Assembly: GCF_026213295.1 (NCBI RefSeq)
Contig: NC_079426.1
Span: forward strand, 13,817,591-13,881,590
Direction of reading: 5' to 3'
DNA length: 64,000 bases
From: Gadus chalcogrammus
Taxonomy: Eukaryota > Chordata > Actinopteri > Gadiformes > Gadidae
This document shows, piece by piece, positions 1 through 13,899 of the stretch (positions within the stretch are counted from its first letter, which is position 1; each line of letters begins with the position of its first letter). Position numbers and translations under genes: made by a program. Under the pieces are notes generated by a model. That model did not search any database. It was not told the DNA's origin and worked only from the letters and a program-made list of their open reading frames with translations.

Positions 1-478
1 TGGCATGCCTTGGCCACGAGGCATGGGTGGTCAAACAGGGAGGAGGCACTGCTTTCACCCGGGCAGAGGAGTGGACTGCCCCGAGCGACGCAGTGTGATG
101 TGGTTTCTGTTCGGTCTCTCTCCCCCCCCCCCCCCCCCCCCCCTCCCTTGCCTGATCCGTGGCGTGCCGTGACATGCCCGCTGCATTCTCCCTATGAGAG
201 AGAGACAATGCTGGGATAATGATGTGCAGGGGCGACTTCACGTTTAATGATGTAGAGGCAGACTCCTATGTTTGAGCACACACATACGCACACCACACAC
301 ACCGGCCACAAAGGTTAGAACCACCTGCATGAATGGATGGCGAGTGCGCTACACAATCACTGACTACTAATATTATTTTTAAAGGAAATCGTCGAATGGA
401 TAACCACCGAAAAAAACACACTCACATGTCACACTTCCTCTCACTCTTTCTCTCTACTCCTCAATCTCACACACGCTT

Positions 479-509
<31 letters not shown>

Positions 510-1680
510 GCTTCTCCCTCTCTACCTCTCTGCCTCTTTCCATCTCTCTCTATCACTCTCTCTTTCTCTGTGTGTATATATATACATGTAATGTAAGCCT
601 CTTCTGGTTTTACATTTAGTCATCTTCACCCCAGGTGACTCACCAATATCTAGGACACTTTACAGTTATTCTACGCAAGTCGTGGTTTTCAATACCCTTG
701 AATATATCGTCTACTAAACTCCTTCTCATGTTTCCTCTACTGTGAAACTCGCTACAGTAAACAATAATTTCTGTCAAACACTAAACCTGTGGTCAGGCCT
801 CTTATGTAGAGGACTGCCTGCCTTTTTTTGGAACCATTTACTTTCCATCAAACCATTTCAGTTCTGACGTTGTGGGACCATCAGATACTTCTTCAGTGCT
901 TCCTCACAGCCTGCGTCACTGGAAAGTCTGAGTACTGGCTCGCGGGTCAGCCCTTTGAATGGGACACCTCCCACCCACCCAGCGAAACTCTGTGTCGCGG
1001 GCAGCAGCTGAAGCCCTTGTGGTTGAGCTGAGTTCATCACTAGGCCAGGGCAGCCTGTTCTCCTCGCTTGACCTTGTAAGACCGGGAGCTGAGCTTCAAG
1101 CGCTACCCTCACCGACAACAACTTCCCCAATCATCATCGGTGTCCCCTCACCCCGGGGAGCCTAACCTGAGGGGGTAAGAGAGCCGGTCGGATGGGCCCC
1201 GAGTGTGAAACCCAAGAAAGGTCAGGAGGGGTCTTAGCCTGGTCCGAGAAACAATGGCTCCACAGTGACGTAGGCTTACCAGGTGTTGCGTAGCCTCGTC
1301 CAGGGTACATTTCTACAGGCTGAAAAGGTGCCTTTGTGTTTTGCGCGTGCTTGTCTCGCTCTCCTGCAACTCATCCGTGAATACTCTTCCTTCCAAGCGA
1401 TGCACCTTTTCTGCTCCCGGCTACGTGAGACAAGGATTCTCTCAGGCAGAACACAAGGGCCTTGCCCAACGGATCTCACTCACTTACCCCAGAACCTTCT
1501 CAAACACGTCTTCCTTCTCTTGTAACATCACAGATTGTTTGGTATACCTTTTAATAGTGCGTCTCTGGTTCTCAGAGTTTGGATACAGACCTTTGTATAA
1601 ATGTTTTGGGAAGTGATATCTTGGCCATATGATTTTATCTTACACCTGAAGGATGGTTGGTTTATTTTTTGTCATTACAG
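1..1680. other. Upstream edaradd intron or flank; no coding exon recognised
   Basis: Contains a poly-C run (122-143), CT-rich sequence (about 420-570) and short open frames with no recognisable product. The acceptor for the first visible edaradd exon ends at 1680 (CATTACAG). The missing N-terminal exon may lie to the left of the window. Confidence 0.5.
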
Positions 1681-4804
<3,124 letters not shown>

Positions 4805-4819
4805 TCCGCCAAGATATGC

Positions 4820-4822
4820 TTG

Positions 4823-4902
<80 letters not shown>
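4820..4902. repeat. (GT)n microsatellite in the edaradd 3' UTR
   Basis: About 80 bases of almost pure GT dinucleotide immediately downstream of the stop codon, so it would be transcribed in the 3' UTR. Translated open frames here are only Cys-Val or Thr-His strings. Confidence 0.95.
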
Positions 4903-4905
<3 letters not shown>

Positions 4906-4974
4906 ATAACTGAGTGTGAAAAAATAATTGTGTGTGTTTGTGAGTAGAAATGTTTGTGTGTGTATATGTGTGTG

Positions 4975-4980
4975 AATAAA
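4975..4980 (+). promoter_or_regulatory. Candidate edaradd poly(A) signal
   Basis: AATAAA about 170 bases after the edaradd stop codon, just past the GT repeat. A second AATAAA lies at 5291-5296, so either could be used. The choice cannot be made without transcripts. Confidence 0.4.
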
Positions 4981-5578
4981 GTTGTGTTTGTATGTGCATG
5001 TGTGGGTGCATGTGTGTGTGAGTTGCAGTGTGTATTTGTTTGAAGGTTTATTAAGTTTATGTTTATATCAGGCGGGCTTATCGAACGTTATCTCTTGGTT
5101 TTGAATATCTCTTGAAATAATGGACGTTGAGGTTTTCTTTATAACTTTGGTTAAGAAGATATAGTTGTGAAACGGTGCAGTTTAAAATAATCGTCTCAAC
5201 TATTTTTTGCAATATAGTCATATTTGATTTGGACTTATTTCTTTCTTAATGCCAAGGTCTTTCTTTAGTATCCATGTCTTCTTGATTTGAAATAAACAAA
5301 AGATAGTGATGTATGCTCCGTGAACAATATTTACTTTTTGTTGAAAATAGTTGGTTGTTAGTTGGTTATTAATTGTCAAATATGTCTGGTCGTTTTTGTG
5401 GCACAGTCCAGCTATAAGATATTTGAATTCAATTCATTCAAACTTTCTCCTGCCCTCAAAATGAAAGATATAGTGAATTATGACTATACAACTTGTATTC
5501 ATGTTTATAAAGTGTCATTTTTGTCTTAAATGTTTTATAACGGATAGAAAATAACAGTACTGAATGCATTAAAATGTA

Positions 5579-5584
5579 TTTATT
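5579..5584 (-). promoter_or_regulatory. Candidate poly(A) signal of the AHNAK-like gene
   Basis: TTTATT on the plus strand (AATAAA on minus) about 450 bases downstream of the minus-strand stop. The edaradd signals at 4975 and 5291 point the other way, so the two 3' ends converge within about 600 bases. Confidence 0.4.
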
Positions 5585-6034
5585 GAACAAAAATTTAACA
5601 GATTTATACAATTCCATAGTCAAAAAAAAAGTAAAATTGTAGCCTGCTTTTCATATTAAGGCATTGTTCCATATAAAATACTGAGGCAATTATAGATATT
5701 CTCAGACAATATTCGGATAAAGCTGATTTAAATAGTTTCAGTGTATGCAATTTCTGATATTTTGTCCTCCTACAGAGACGAGATAAAAAACTCGAACTTC
5801 TGGTGCTTTCACTAGCAGGTAACTGCAATATAGTTAAACTTTTTTTTTTTACATGATTCTCTCTCTCTGGAATTTGAATTATACACAGCAATTGTGTTCC
5901 ATTTGGTTGGACTTTTGTGTGTCAGACCTATGATATCTTAAGCAAACGCAAGAAATCTTCATGTATTAGGTTTCAGTTAATTATTTACATAGATATAGTG
6001 TTGATGCTGCCTATACAGGGTTTGAGAAGCATGT

Positions 6035-9000
6035 TTAATCAGTATCTGAGTCTTTAACATTCAGGCCAAGCATATTGGAAAGACTTAATGACAATTTATC
6101 ATTTCCTGACGATCCAACTACTGGATGGTCCAAGCCTAATCCTAAATCAGGTGTGTTAACTTTGAATGTTCCTCCTCTGGCCAGTGAGGAATCATTTGAT
6201 GCTGAAGCAAAGAGTGCACCCACTTTGGCCTCAGTAGGTGACGTATTAACAGTCACAGGTTTCTCCCTTGCTAGTTTCAACCGCTCCATAATATCAATCT
6301 TTTCCCCCGTGTTTGACTGTGTATTAGGTTTCACCAGGCGTATTCCCTTGCTAATAACAAATTCCTGTTTGCTTTTGTTAAGACTTCCTTCAGACTTTGG
6401 TGGACCTAAGCTATCGTCCAAAAAAAGGTCGTCAGTAATATTGCTCTTGGGTAGCTTGTGGAATGTGAATGCTGGAACATCCACCTCACCATCTGTTCCA
6501 CTGTCACTGCCCTCTTCTGTTCCACTACCAGATGCAGAATCAACCTTCCGCCCCCAGTGAAATGGCCACCTTATCTTACTTTTGGGGGAATCTTCAGCAT
6601 CAGCATTTCCCTCAACTTCCAGGTTGAGGTTGGGCTTCACATCAGCCGACATGTCCAGATCTGCGTTCACATCAACATCTGGTGCTTTTGATCCATGCCC
6701 CGAAAAGCCAAACTTGGGTAGCTTGAAATGTGGCATTTTTAATGTTCCTTTACCAGTGTTGATACTTGCAGCATTTAAGTCCACTCCTCCATTTACATCC
6801 ATACTGGGTTCTGAGAGGTTGCCACTTGCTGCCTGGGTACCTATTTTTAACTTGGACAAATCTAGTTTACTGTCAGCGGAAGGGCCTGTAATACTGAGAT
6901 CTGGTGTACCAATATCAGCTGTGGGACCATCAACTTTAGGACTGGTTAGGCCTAAACTGGGGAGATTAAAATGAGGCATTTTGTATTCACCAGTAGTTGC
7001 ATCAACATTTGCATCTGGGCCATTTCCTGATAACTTAAGAGCAGGTGCCTGGATATCAGCTTTTGGTAAATCGACATCAAGATTTGGAACAGAAACATTG
7101 GCATTTGGCACATCAATGTCAGCATCCAGCTCTGGCCCCTCCACTTTAGGCTTAGAAAAACCAAATGTAGGTAATTTCATCTTGGGCAACTTGAATTTCC
7201 CAGATGTGTCAAGATCAGCATCTACATCAGGTCCATTGATTTCAGCTTTTGGAAAATTCACATCCAGGTCTGGAGTAGATAGATTTCCCTTGACATCTGG
7301 GGCAGAGAGATTGAGGTTTGCTCCAGATCCCTGTATATCTGCTTTTGGTAAATTGACATCAATGTCAGCATCCAGATCTGGTCCCTCCATTTTAGGCTTG
7401 GAAAAACCAAATGTAGGTAATTTCATCTTGGGCAACTTGAATTTCCCAGATGTGTCAAGATCAGCATCTACATCAGGTCCTTTTAGGTCAGCTTTTGGCA
7501 AATTCAGATCAAGATCTGGAGTAGATAGATTTCCCTTGACATCTGGAGCAGAGAGATTGAGGTTTGCTCCAGATCCCTGTATATCTGCTTTTGGTAAATT
7601 GACATCAATGTCAGCATCCAGATCTGGTCCCTCCACTTTAGGCTTAGAAAAACCAAATGTAGGTAATTTCATCTTGGGCAACGTGAATTTTCCAGATGTG
7701 TCAAGATCAGCATCTAGATCCGGTCCATTGAGGTCAGCTTTTGGCAAATTCAGGTCCAGATCTGGAGTAGATAGATTTCCCTTGACATCTGGAGCAGAGA
7801 GATTGAGGTTTGCTCCAGATCCCTGTATATCTGCTTTTGGTAAATTTACATCAATGTCAGCATCCAGATCTGGTCCCTCAACTTTAGGCTTAGAAAAACC
7901 AAATGTAGGTAATTTCATCTTGGGCAACTTGAATTTCCCAGATGTGTCAAGATCAGCATCTACATCAGGTCCTTTTAGGTCAGCTTTTGGCAAATTCAGA
8001 TCAAGATCTGGAGTAGATAGATTTCCCTTGACATCTGGAGCAGAGAGATTGAGGTTTGCTCCAGATCCCTGTATATCTGCTTTTGGTAAATTGACATCAA
8101 TGTCAGCATCCAGATCTGGTCCCTCCACTTTAGGCTTAGAAAAACCAAATGTAGGTAATTTCATCTTGGGCAACTTGAATTTTCCAGATGTGTCAAGATC
8201 AGCATCTAGATCCGGTCCATTGAGGTCAGCTTTTGGCAAATTCAGATCAAGATCTGGAGTAGATAGATTTCCCTTGACATCTGGAGCAGAGAGATTGAGG
8301 TTTGCTCCAGATCCCTGTATATCTGCTTTTGGTAAATTGATATCAATGTCAGCATCTAGATCTGGCCCCTCCACTTTAGGCTTGGAAAAACCAAATGTAG
8401 GTAATTTCATCTTGGGCAACTTGAATTTCCCAGATGTGTCAAGATCAGCATCTACATCAGGTCCTTTTAGGACAGCTTTTGGCAAATTCAGATCAAGGTC
8501 TGGAGTAGATAGATTTCCCTTGACATCTGGAGCAGAGAGATTGAGGTTTGCTCCAGATCCCTGTATATCTGCTTTTGGTAAATTGACATCAATGTCAGCA
8601 TCTAGATCTGGCCCCTCCACTTTAGGCTTGGAAAAACCAAATGTAGGTAATTTCATCTTGGGCAACTTGAATTTTCCAGATGTGTCCAGATCAGCATCCA
8701 GATCAGGTCCATTGATTTCAGCTTTTGGCAAATTGAGGTCAAAATCTGGGGAGGATAGACCTCCATCAATCTTTGGGGTAGAAAGGTTCAAATTTGGTGC
8801 ACTCAAGTCTGCTTTGGGAAGATTCGCGTCCAGACCGGGAATTGAAAGGTCAACATTTTTGTCAAGATATCCATCTAGTTCTGGTCCTTTTACATTTGGT
8901 TTAGATGAGCTCCAACTTGGCATCTTTAAAGATGGGAATTTGTATACTCGGGAGGAAGCATCAGCCTTAATGTCAGCTTTTGGCATGTCAATGTCTAGAC

Positions 9001-10858
9001 TTGGAGCATTGATGCCTCCTTTAATTTCAGGCGTTGACAGGTCAGGTGACTTGAGTTCCAAATTCGGTGATTTGAGATCCAAATTGGGTAAATCGGCACT
9101 TACATCAATGTCTGGTCCTTTTAATTTTGGGGCTTTAAATTTTGGCATCTGGAATTTGGGGAGTTTAAGCTTAGAAGAGGGGCTGTCAATGTCAACCCCA
9201 GGAGCATTAAGATCAACGGCTGGGCCTTTGAGGTCAGCATTAGGCATGGTGATATCGAAATCAGGCGTATCAAGACCCTCATCTAGTGCTGGTGCAGCAA
9301 GATTAATATCTGCGCCTTTCACATCCACATCAGGTGTTTGGAGATCTAAGCTTGACGACTTGAGCCACTTTGGCTTTTTAAGAGTGGGCCACTTAACCTT
9401 TCCAGAAGGAGCGTCAATATCCATATTCGGTGCAGACAAATCCATATTAGGTCCATCAAGTGATCCTGAAACCTTAGGAGTGGTGAGATCAAGGGCAGGA
9501 GAATTCACATCTGCATTAAGATCCAAATCCGGAGCATTTAGTTTGGACCCAATAAGCCAGTTCTTAGGCCTTTTGAGAGTTAGGAACTTATTCTTTCCAG
9601 ATGCAGCAGGCAGATCAACATCAGGTCCAGTGAGATCTCCATCAAGACTTGGAGTGGATACATCAATGTCTGGTGTGTGAAGGTCTGCATCAACTTTTGG
9701 TTTCTTCCACTTCAAATGAGGCCAATGGATCTTTTGTGATGAGGCAACATCAAGATCTGGGGCAGAAACATCGATATTGGGACCATTGATGTCAGCTTTG
9801 GGAAGATTCAAAGACATATCTGGTGCATTGACATCTGGTGTATTGAGGTCTGCATCGAGTTTGGGTTTCTTCCACTTCTTATGAGGCCAGTTGATCTTCC
9901 CTGATGGAGCATTGATGTCGAAGTCTGTCCCTTCGAGTTCAGCATTCGGTACATCCAAAGCCAAATTTGGTGTGCTTATCCCCCCGCTCATTCCAGGTGG
10001 AGAGAGGTTGAGATCTGGGGTTTTCAGGTCAGCATTAACGTCCATGTCAGCTTTTGGACCCTTGAGATCAAGCTTTGGTTTTTTCCAATTTAAGTGAGGC
10101 CAGTTGATTTTCGGAGCGTCAACATCCAAATTGGGGCCATCAAGGTTAGCTTTTGGAAGGTCAAGGCCTACTTCTGGTGTTGACAGGTCTCCGTCAAGCT
10201 TTGGTGTTGAGAGACTCAGGTCAGGGTTAACCTTAGGACCCTTCCATTTCTGATGTGGCCACTTAATTTTTCCAGTTGAAGCATCCATGTCCACATTTGG
10301 GGCAGCCAAGTTAACATCTGGGCCGTTCAAATTGACATCTGGGCCATTCAAATTCAGATCTGCGGTTTTAGCATCTATTGTGGGTGCCGACAGATTGACA
10401 CCTGCAGTTGGAAAATTTACAGCAGGAGTGTCCAAATCAGCATTCATCTTCCCAAGATTAATCCCTCCTGTTGCTCCCGTGCCACCGATGTTGGGCAGAT
10501 TAAAGTTTGGCATCTCAAATTTGGGGGCTGTGAAATTGCCGCCCTTAACTCCTGTTTTTTTAAGTCCTAGTGTGGCATTGGGTGAGGACAGTTCAGCAGA
10601 GGGGGCACTGATAGAGTTGCCAAAACCTGCTCCATTTAAGTCAAGTCCTGGCAGTCCTGTATCTGAAATCCTGAAGGTGCCGCTACCATCTGCAGAGGGT
10701 TTGTTTAGGTTAAGATTGGGCAGTTCTCCATTAATGTCCCCATCCAGACCAATGGCAGAGTTGAACTTGGTATTCAGGCCGGTAAGATTAAGAGCTGGTG
10801 CCTCGCCTTGGGCCTCAAGGGACGGCATCTTCTTCTGCTTGTAACTGGTAGTAAGCAT
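6035..10858 (-). CDS. AHNAK-like gene, giant terminal repeat exon
   Basis: A single 4,824-base open exon (1,607 codons). Its acceptor (CGCTAG) sits immediately before the ATG at 10858, so this Met is internal, not a start. The N-terminal 600 residues contain divergent modules with 'WPHLKWKKPK'-type basic/aromatic blocks between acidic 'PDLDLN' strands. Residues of about 740-1,260 hold the near-identical 82-residue units. The last 250 residues become basic then Ser/Glu-rich (KSKIRWPFHWGRK, GSGTEEGSDSGTDG) and the frame ends at 6035-6037. No transmembrane segment is visible. The low-complexity, intronless repeat exon is diagnostic of AHNAK, AHNAK2 and periaxin. Confidence 0.9.
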   Translation of the reverse strand: MLTTSYKQKKMPSLEAQGEAPALNLTGLNTKFNSAIGLDGDINGELPNLNLNKPSADGSGTFRISDTGLPGLDLNGAGFGNSISAPSAELSSPNATLGLKKTGVKGGNFTAPKFEMPNFNLPNIGGTGATGGINLGKMNADLDTPAVNFPTAGVNLSAPTIDAKTADLNLNGPDVNLNGPDVNLAAPNVDMDASTGKIKWPHQKWKGPKVNPDLSLSTPKLDGDLSTPEVGLDLPKANLDGPNLDVDAPKINWPHLNWKKPKLDLKGPKADMDVNADLKTPDLNLSPPGMSGGISTPNLALDVPNAELEGTDFDINAPSGKINWPHKKWKKPKLDADLNTPDVNAPDMSLNLPKADINGPNIDVSAPDLDVASSQKIHWPHLKWKKPKVDADLHTPDIDVSTPSLDGDLTGPDVDLPAASGKNKFLTLKRPKNWLIGSKLNAPDLDLNADVNSPALDLTTPKVSGSLDGPNMDLSAPNMDIDAPSGKVKWPTLKKPKWLKSSSLDLQTPDVDVKGADINLAAPALDEGLDTPDFDITMPNADLKGPAVDLNAPGVDIDSPSSKLKLPKFQMPKFKAPKLKGPDIDVSADLPNLDLKSPNLELKSPDLSTPEIKGGINAPSLDIDMPKADIKADASSRVYKFPSLKMPSWSSSKPNVKGPELDGYLDKNVDLSIPGLDANLPKADLSAPNLNLSTPKIDGGLSSPDFDLNLPKAEINGPDLDADLDTSGKFKLPKMKLPTFGFSKPKVEGPDLDADIDVNLPKADIQGSGANLNLSAPDVKGNLSTPDLDLNLPKAVLKGPDVDADLDTSGKFKLPKMKLPTFGFSKPKVEGPDLDADIDINLPKADIQGSGANLNLSAPDVKGNLSTPDLDLNLPKADLNGPDLDADLDTSGKFKLPKMKLPTFGFSKPKVEGPDLDADIDVNLPKADIQGSGANLNLSAPDVKGNLSTPDLDLNLPKADLKGPDVDADLDTSGKFKLPKMKLPTFGFSKPKVEGPDLDADIDVNLPKADIQGSGANLNLSAPDVKGNLSTPDLDLNLPKADLNGPDLDADLDTSGKFTLPKMKLPTFGFSKPKVEGPDLDADIDVNLPKADIQGSGANLNLSAPDVKGNLSTPDLDLNLPKADLKGPDVDADLDTSGKFKLPKMKLPTFGFSKPKMEGPDLDADIDVNLPKADIQGSGANLNLSAPDVKGNLSTPDLDVNFPKAEINGPDVDADLDTSGKFKLPKMKLPTFGFSKPKVEGPELDADIDVPNANVSVPNLDVDLPKADIQAPALKLSGNGPDANVDATTGEYKMPHFNLPSLGLTSPKVDGPTADIGTPDLSITGPSADSKLDLSKLKIGTQAASGNLSEPSMDVNGGVDLNAASINTGKGTLKMPHFKLPKFGFSGHGSKAPDVDVNADLDMSADVKPNLNLEVEGNADAEDSPKSKIRWPFHWGRKVDSASGSGTEEGSDSGTDGEVDVPAFTFHKLPKSNITDDLFLDDSLGPPKSEGSLNKSKQEFVISKGIRLVKPNTQSNTGEKIDIMERLKLAREKPVTVNTSPTEAKVGALFASASNDSSLARGGTFKVNTPDLGLGLDHPVVGSSGNDKLSLSLSNMLGLNVKDSDTD

Positions 10859-13847
10859 CTAGCGAAAGAATTAATTGGACAAAAAACAGCGTTCAGAAAT
10901 CAGGCAGACGAGTAAATAAAAAATGCCTATTAATAAAGTTATAATGACAGTACAACTGCATGTCACACTATTGTAGTTTTAGCAGTAAGCTTGACATTAC
11001 GCATTACAATGAACAATACACAATTCGTACTTGGGAGTCATGGTATTAGTACTAGTTCAACCTATTCCGTTATACAGGAACTTTTACTCGACTTTCATTA
11101 ATACCTTACCCTATTAATTCCTATTGCTACCCCCTATTCCATATGATTATCAGACTGTCAAGTGGGGTTCCACTGGTCTAAAGCTTGTGAGTGAGGTTGT
11201 TAGTCTGATGTACCTTGCCTGGGCCACTCAGGGACCCTGGGTCGATGCCAGCACTCAGGTCAGATTTGGTCAACACCGTTATGTTGTCGTCGTACGGCTC
11301 CAACACCTTCAGGATCTTCAGGATGTCCTGTTTGCTCAGGTGGTCCAGGTGAACGGTTGCTCCAACGATCTCATCGCCTGTGAGAAGATGAAGGTCAGGT
11401 TATTTACGTGAGCTTTGCCGCACTGAAAATAATGCATCAGGGCACCATCAACGCCACACAAACTTTATGTACAATAAAAACAATGTAATGAGAACGATGT
11501 AATTATTTATGATCGAAACCTTCTAGAACTACAGTCTGAATTGACTCCTATCTATGAAACCTCAGAAAACTACAGTCTGAATGGAGTACTATGTATGAAA
11601 CCCTATGGAACTACAGTCTGAATGGAGTCCTATGTATGAAACCTCAGAAAACTACAGTCTGAATGGAGTACTATGTATGAAACCCTATAGAACTACAGTC
11701 TAAATGGAGTACTATGTATGAAACCTTATAGAACTACAGCAGTGGCGGCTGGTGATCAAAAATGTTGCATTTTGGGGATGGCCACTTTTACTTACTATTC
11801 ATAGCCAACATCCTACTTTATGGCCTTTCCACCAGCCATTGCTATTTGACCCATTGTTGTTATTCTGATATCCAGACAAATCATGATCACTGTCCTATAG
11901 CATCCATTTTTTGAGTGTCAATGTCTGCAAATGCAGTTAGAAATATGGGACAGTCGCTTCATTTTGTTTATACGCTACAGGCCGAAAGACTAAATTAATA
12001 TGTAACTTACTTGCTCCTTTTAATAACATTGTTTGGGGAGTCCAATTCCTCCACTGAAAAGGGTGAAAAGTGCTTACAACTCTCTGCTAGTTAGCGATCT
12101 ATCTATCCTCTACATGTAGTTGTGTTGCACGATTGCTGCTGAGGGAGGTAGCCTATTTGATTGATGTGGTGATGACAAAAAAGAAAAGCGATACCATTGG
12201 CCTGGGGCGCACACTTGTGCGACCCGAGGGCGAGTTTTCTTGTGCCAATGAAAAGCTGTCTTGATAGACAGCAAAAAGTTAGCGAGCTTACATTTACTTC
12301 AACGTGGCCGGCGCCCCTGACTTGGAGGAGGGCTTTATTTTGAATGACCAATAACTAGCCTAGCCCAAATCATTGACGTTCAGACGCATTTAAATGGTTG
12401 CTGGCAGTAGCTGCGTTTCCATCTAAAAAGGTGATGCGAATCTTTAGAAAGTTCGCAAAAAAGTAATTTGAATTAGGTGCGTTTCCATCAAGTGGTTGGA
12501 GCGGAATAGGGTGATGACTTTACACGTTGATGTCGGCAGGGTTGCTATGGCCGGTCGTTATGCGGGAATCGGAAAGACTGTCAGTCCTGTGTGTTCAAAG
12601 TTCGCTACGTCACAGCTGATTCGCAAAATGTGTTTCCATCTCCCATTTTGCGAATTTACTCTGTTTCGCATTTCTCAAAAACCACCTCAAGCGAGCGGAT
12701 AAACTTTTTTACGAGTTAGAGGATTCGATACTTCAAAGTTCACAATAAATTGGGGGGATGGAAACGCATTTTTTGACCCACCGCCACTGAACTACAGTCT
12801 AAATGGAGACCTATGTAAGAAACCCTATAGAACTACAGTCTAAATGGAGTCCTATGTATGAAACCTTATAGAGCTACAGTCTGACTCTAAACCTTATAGA
12901 ACTACTGTCCAAGTGGACTCCTCCCTATGTATTAAATCTTGTAGAGCTACAGTCTATATGGACTCCTCTCCATCTATTAAACCTTGTACAACTACAGTCT
13001 ATGTCCACTACTCTCCATATATTACACCTTATAGAACATCATTATGAATGCGTCATCCGTGTAAATGCATTAAACCTGATAAATGCTGAACTAGGATCTA
13101 GTGATCTCTATCTTTGTCATCTTAATAAACTCCATAAATCCTTAAGAAATCCCCAATGGCGTTCCTGTAGGATGACAAATCCTTTGTTGTTCTTCGTGTT
13201 ATTGTGCCACCTAGCTCTGATTATGTCTACACTCGTCATAGTGTGAAGAGGTGGCTAAACTGGAAACACAGCCTAATTTAAATTCCTGGCCATCGGGTTG
13301 CTCTCTTAGTTTCTACTGCAGTCTGACAAACCCTAGTGTGAGGACCTGCCTAGAGATGGGATGTGTCTGATCTGCAAAGCTGCATAATTATTCGTCGACA
13401 CCTACAATCATCAACTTTATCTTACAATTATATATTTGTCACATTCACACATCATAAAGGCTATTCTGACTTGCTTTACGCTGACTCATTATTCTTATGA
13501 GTCATTATTGAAATATGAAAGCCGGTTTGAGCTGGTCTTGATCTCCAAGTTGAAAGGAAGTGTTTGGGAGGTCAAATTCACTGCACTACTGTTACTTCAA
13601 TTTGTATTACATTTTCATAACCATTAGTACTTGAATTTTCTAAATAGCAACTTCTATTCAAATTAGAAAAAATAAAATATTGAGCCAAAAAGTTCCCAGC
13701 ATGGCGCGTGCGTGCGTGCGTGCGTGTACCCTCTTTCAGTCCACTGCTGGCGGAGATGCTGGTGTCGGCGAGTCCCTTGATGACCACGCCCCCTCTCTCA
13801 GAGTCTTCCAATTGGAGACTATCAGAGAATGATTTCCCGTCTTCGCT
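6035..13847 (-). CDS. AHNAK/periaxin-family PDZ and repeat scaffold protein
   Basis: Large scaffold family acting at the plasma membrane and cytoskeleton; known members bind annexin/S100 complexes, dysferlin and calcium channels (AHNAK) or Schwann-cell dystroglycan complexes (periaxin). Three coding exons on the minus strand join in frame: 13847-13730 (phase 0 in, 1 out), 11377-11214 (1 in, 0 out) and 10858-6035. The first two form a PDZ domain and the third is a repeat of acidic and Lys-Pro blocks. The join gives about 1,700 residues, much shorter than human AHNAK (over 5,000). The translation start is unresolved; an ATG ending a candidate exon at 14097-14099 would splice in frame. The repeat pattern (GPDVD, NLPKAD, LPKMKLP) is closer to AHNAK than to periaxin, but I cannot tell which paralogue this is. 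Confidence 0.82.
7141..8740 (-). repeat. 246-bp coding tandem array in the AHNAK-like gene
   Basis: The phrase encoding KMKLPTFGFSKPK begins at 7141, 7387, 7633, 7879, 8125, 8371 and 8617, an exact 246-base (82-codon) period with no frame slip. Seven cores and six complete spacers are present and copies differ at only a few bases. Most copies alternate between ADLNGPDLDADLD and ADLKGPDVDADLD, suggesting a 492-base two-unit period. Such identity implies recent expansion or gene conversion; copy number could be mis-assembled. Confidence 0.93.
11214..11377 (-). CDS. AHNAK-like gene, exon with C-terminal half of PDZ domain
   Basis: 164 bases between CACAG and GTACAT on the minus strand. It encodes DEIVGATVHLDHLSKQDILK then ILKVLEPYDDNITVLTK, the second half of a PDZ fold; DEIVGAT is shared with AHNAK 'DQIVGAT'. 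It leaves in phase 0 directly into the ATG-beginning codon of the 4.8-kb exon. The PDZ of this family mediates dimerisation, which I infer also applies here. Confidence 0.85.
11740..12789. mobile_element. Non-autonomous hAT-like element with 8-bp target duplication
   Basis: Termini are CAGTGGCGGCTGG at the left and CCGCCACTG at the right, in inverted orientation. They are flanked by an exact 8-base duplication AACTACAG (11732-11739 and 12790-12797), the hallmark of hAT transposition. The 1,050-bp interior encodes nothing recognisable. A second nested inverted-repeat element occupies about 12411-12769. A relative with the same left end lies at 42559-43682. Confidence 0.8.
12411..12769. mobile_element. 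Nested short inverted-repeat element
   Basis: Begins with TGCGTTTCCATC and ends with GATGGAAACGCA, an exact inverted pair about 360 bases apart, inside the hAT-like element. Internal copies of 'gcgtttccatc' (about 12479) and 'tgtttccatc' (about 12630) suggest a composite. No target duplication was resolved. Confidence 0.5.
13730..13847 (-). CDS. AHNAK-like gene, exon with N-terminal half of PDZ domain
   Basis: 118 bases between an acceptor (ACCAACCAG) and a donor (G then GTACAC). It encodes SEDGKSFSDSLQLEDSERGG followed by VVIKGL and SASSGLKEG. This matches the carboxylate-binding strand and first helix of the AHNAK/periaxin PDZ (for example the GVFVQEV and SPAARTGVVKEGD regions of AHNAK). 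The Gly-Asp of 'KEGDEIVG' is split across the intron, as expected for phase 1. Confidence 0.8.
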
Positions 13848-13899
13848 CTGGTTGGTGGTAAAAAGACAAAGATGTGGTCCTGACAAAGACAATGGTAGT

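Larger units (their letters stand above)
11526..13040. repeat. About 41-bp minisatellite split by a transposon
   Basis: Units like 'gaactacagtctgaatgg' plus 'agtcctatgtatgaaacc' repeat head-to-tail at 11526-11739 and resume at 12790-13040. The element at 11740-12789 interrupts one unit. It lies in the intron between the two PDZ exons of the AHNAK-like gene. Confidence 0.85.

Noticed and set aside
858..1130. Open frame near 0.9-1.1 kb as the missing edaradd exon
   Set aside because: No similarity to the EDARADD N-terminus and no suitable donor in the right phase.
10858..10858. ATG at 10858 as the start of the AHNAK-like protein
   Set aside because: It lies directly on a splice acceptor and continues in phase from the PDZ exon, so it is an internal Met.
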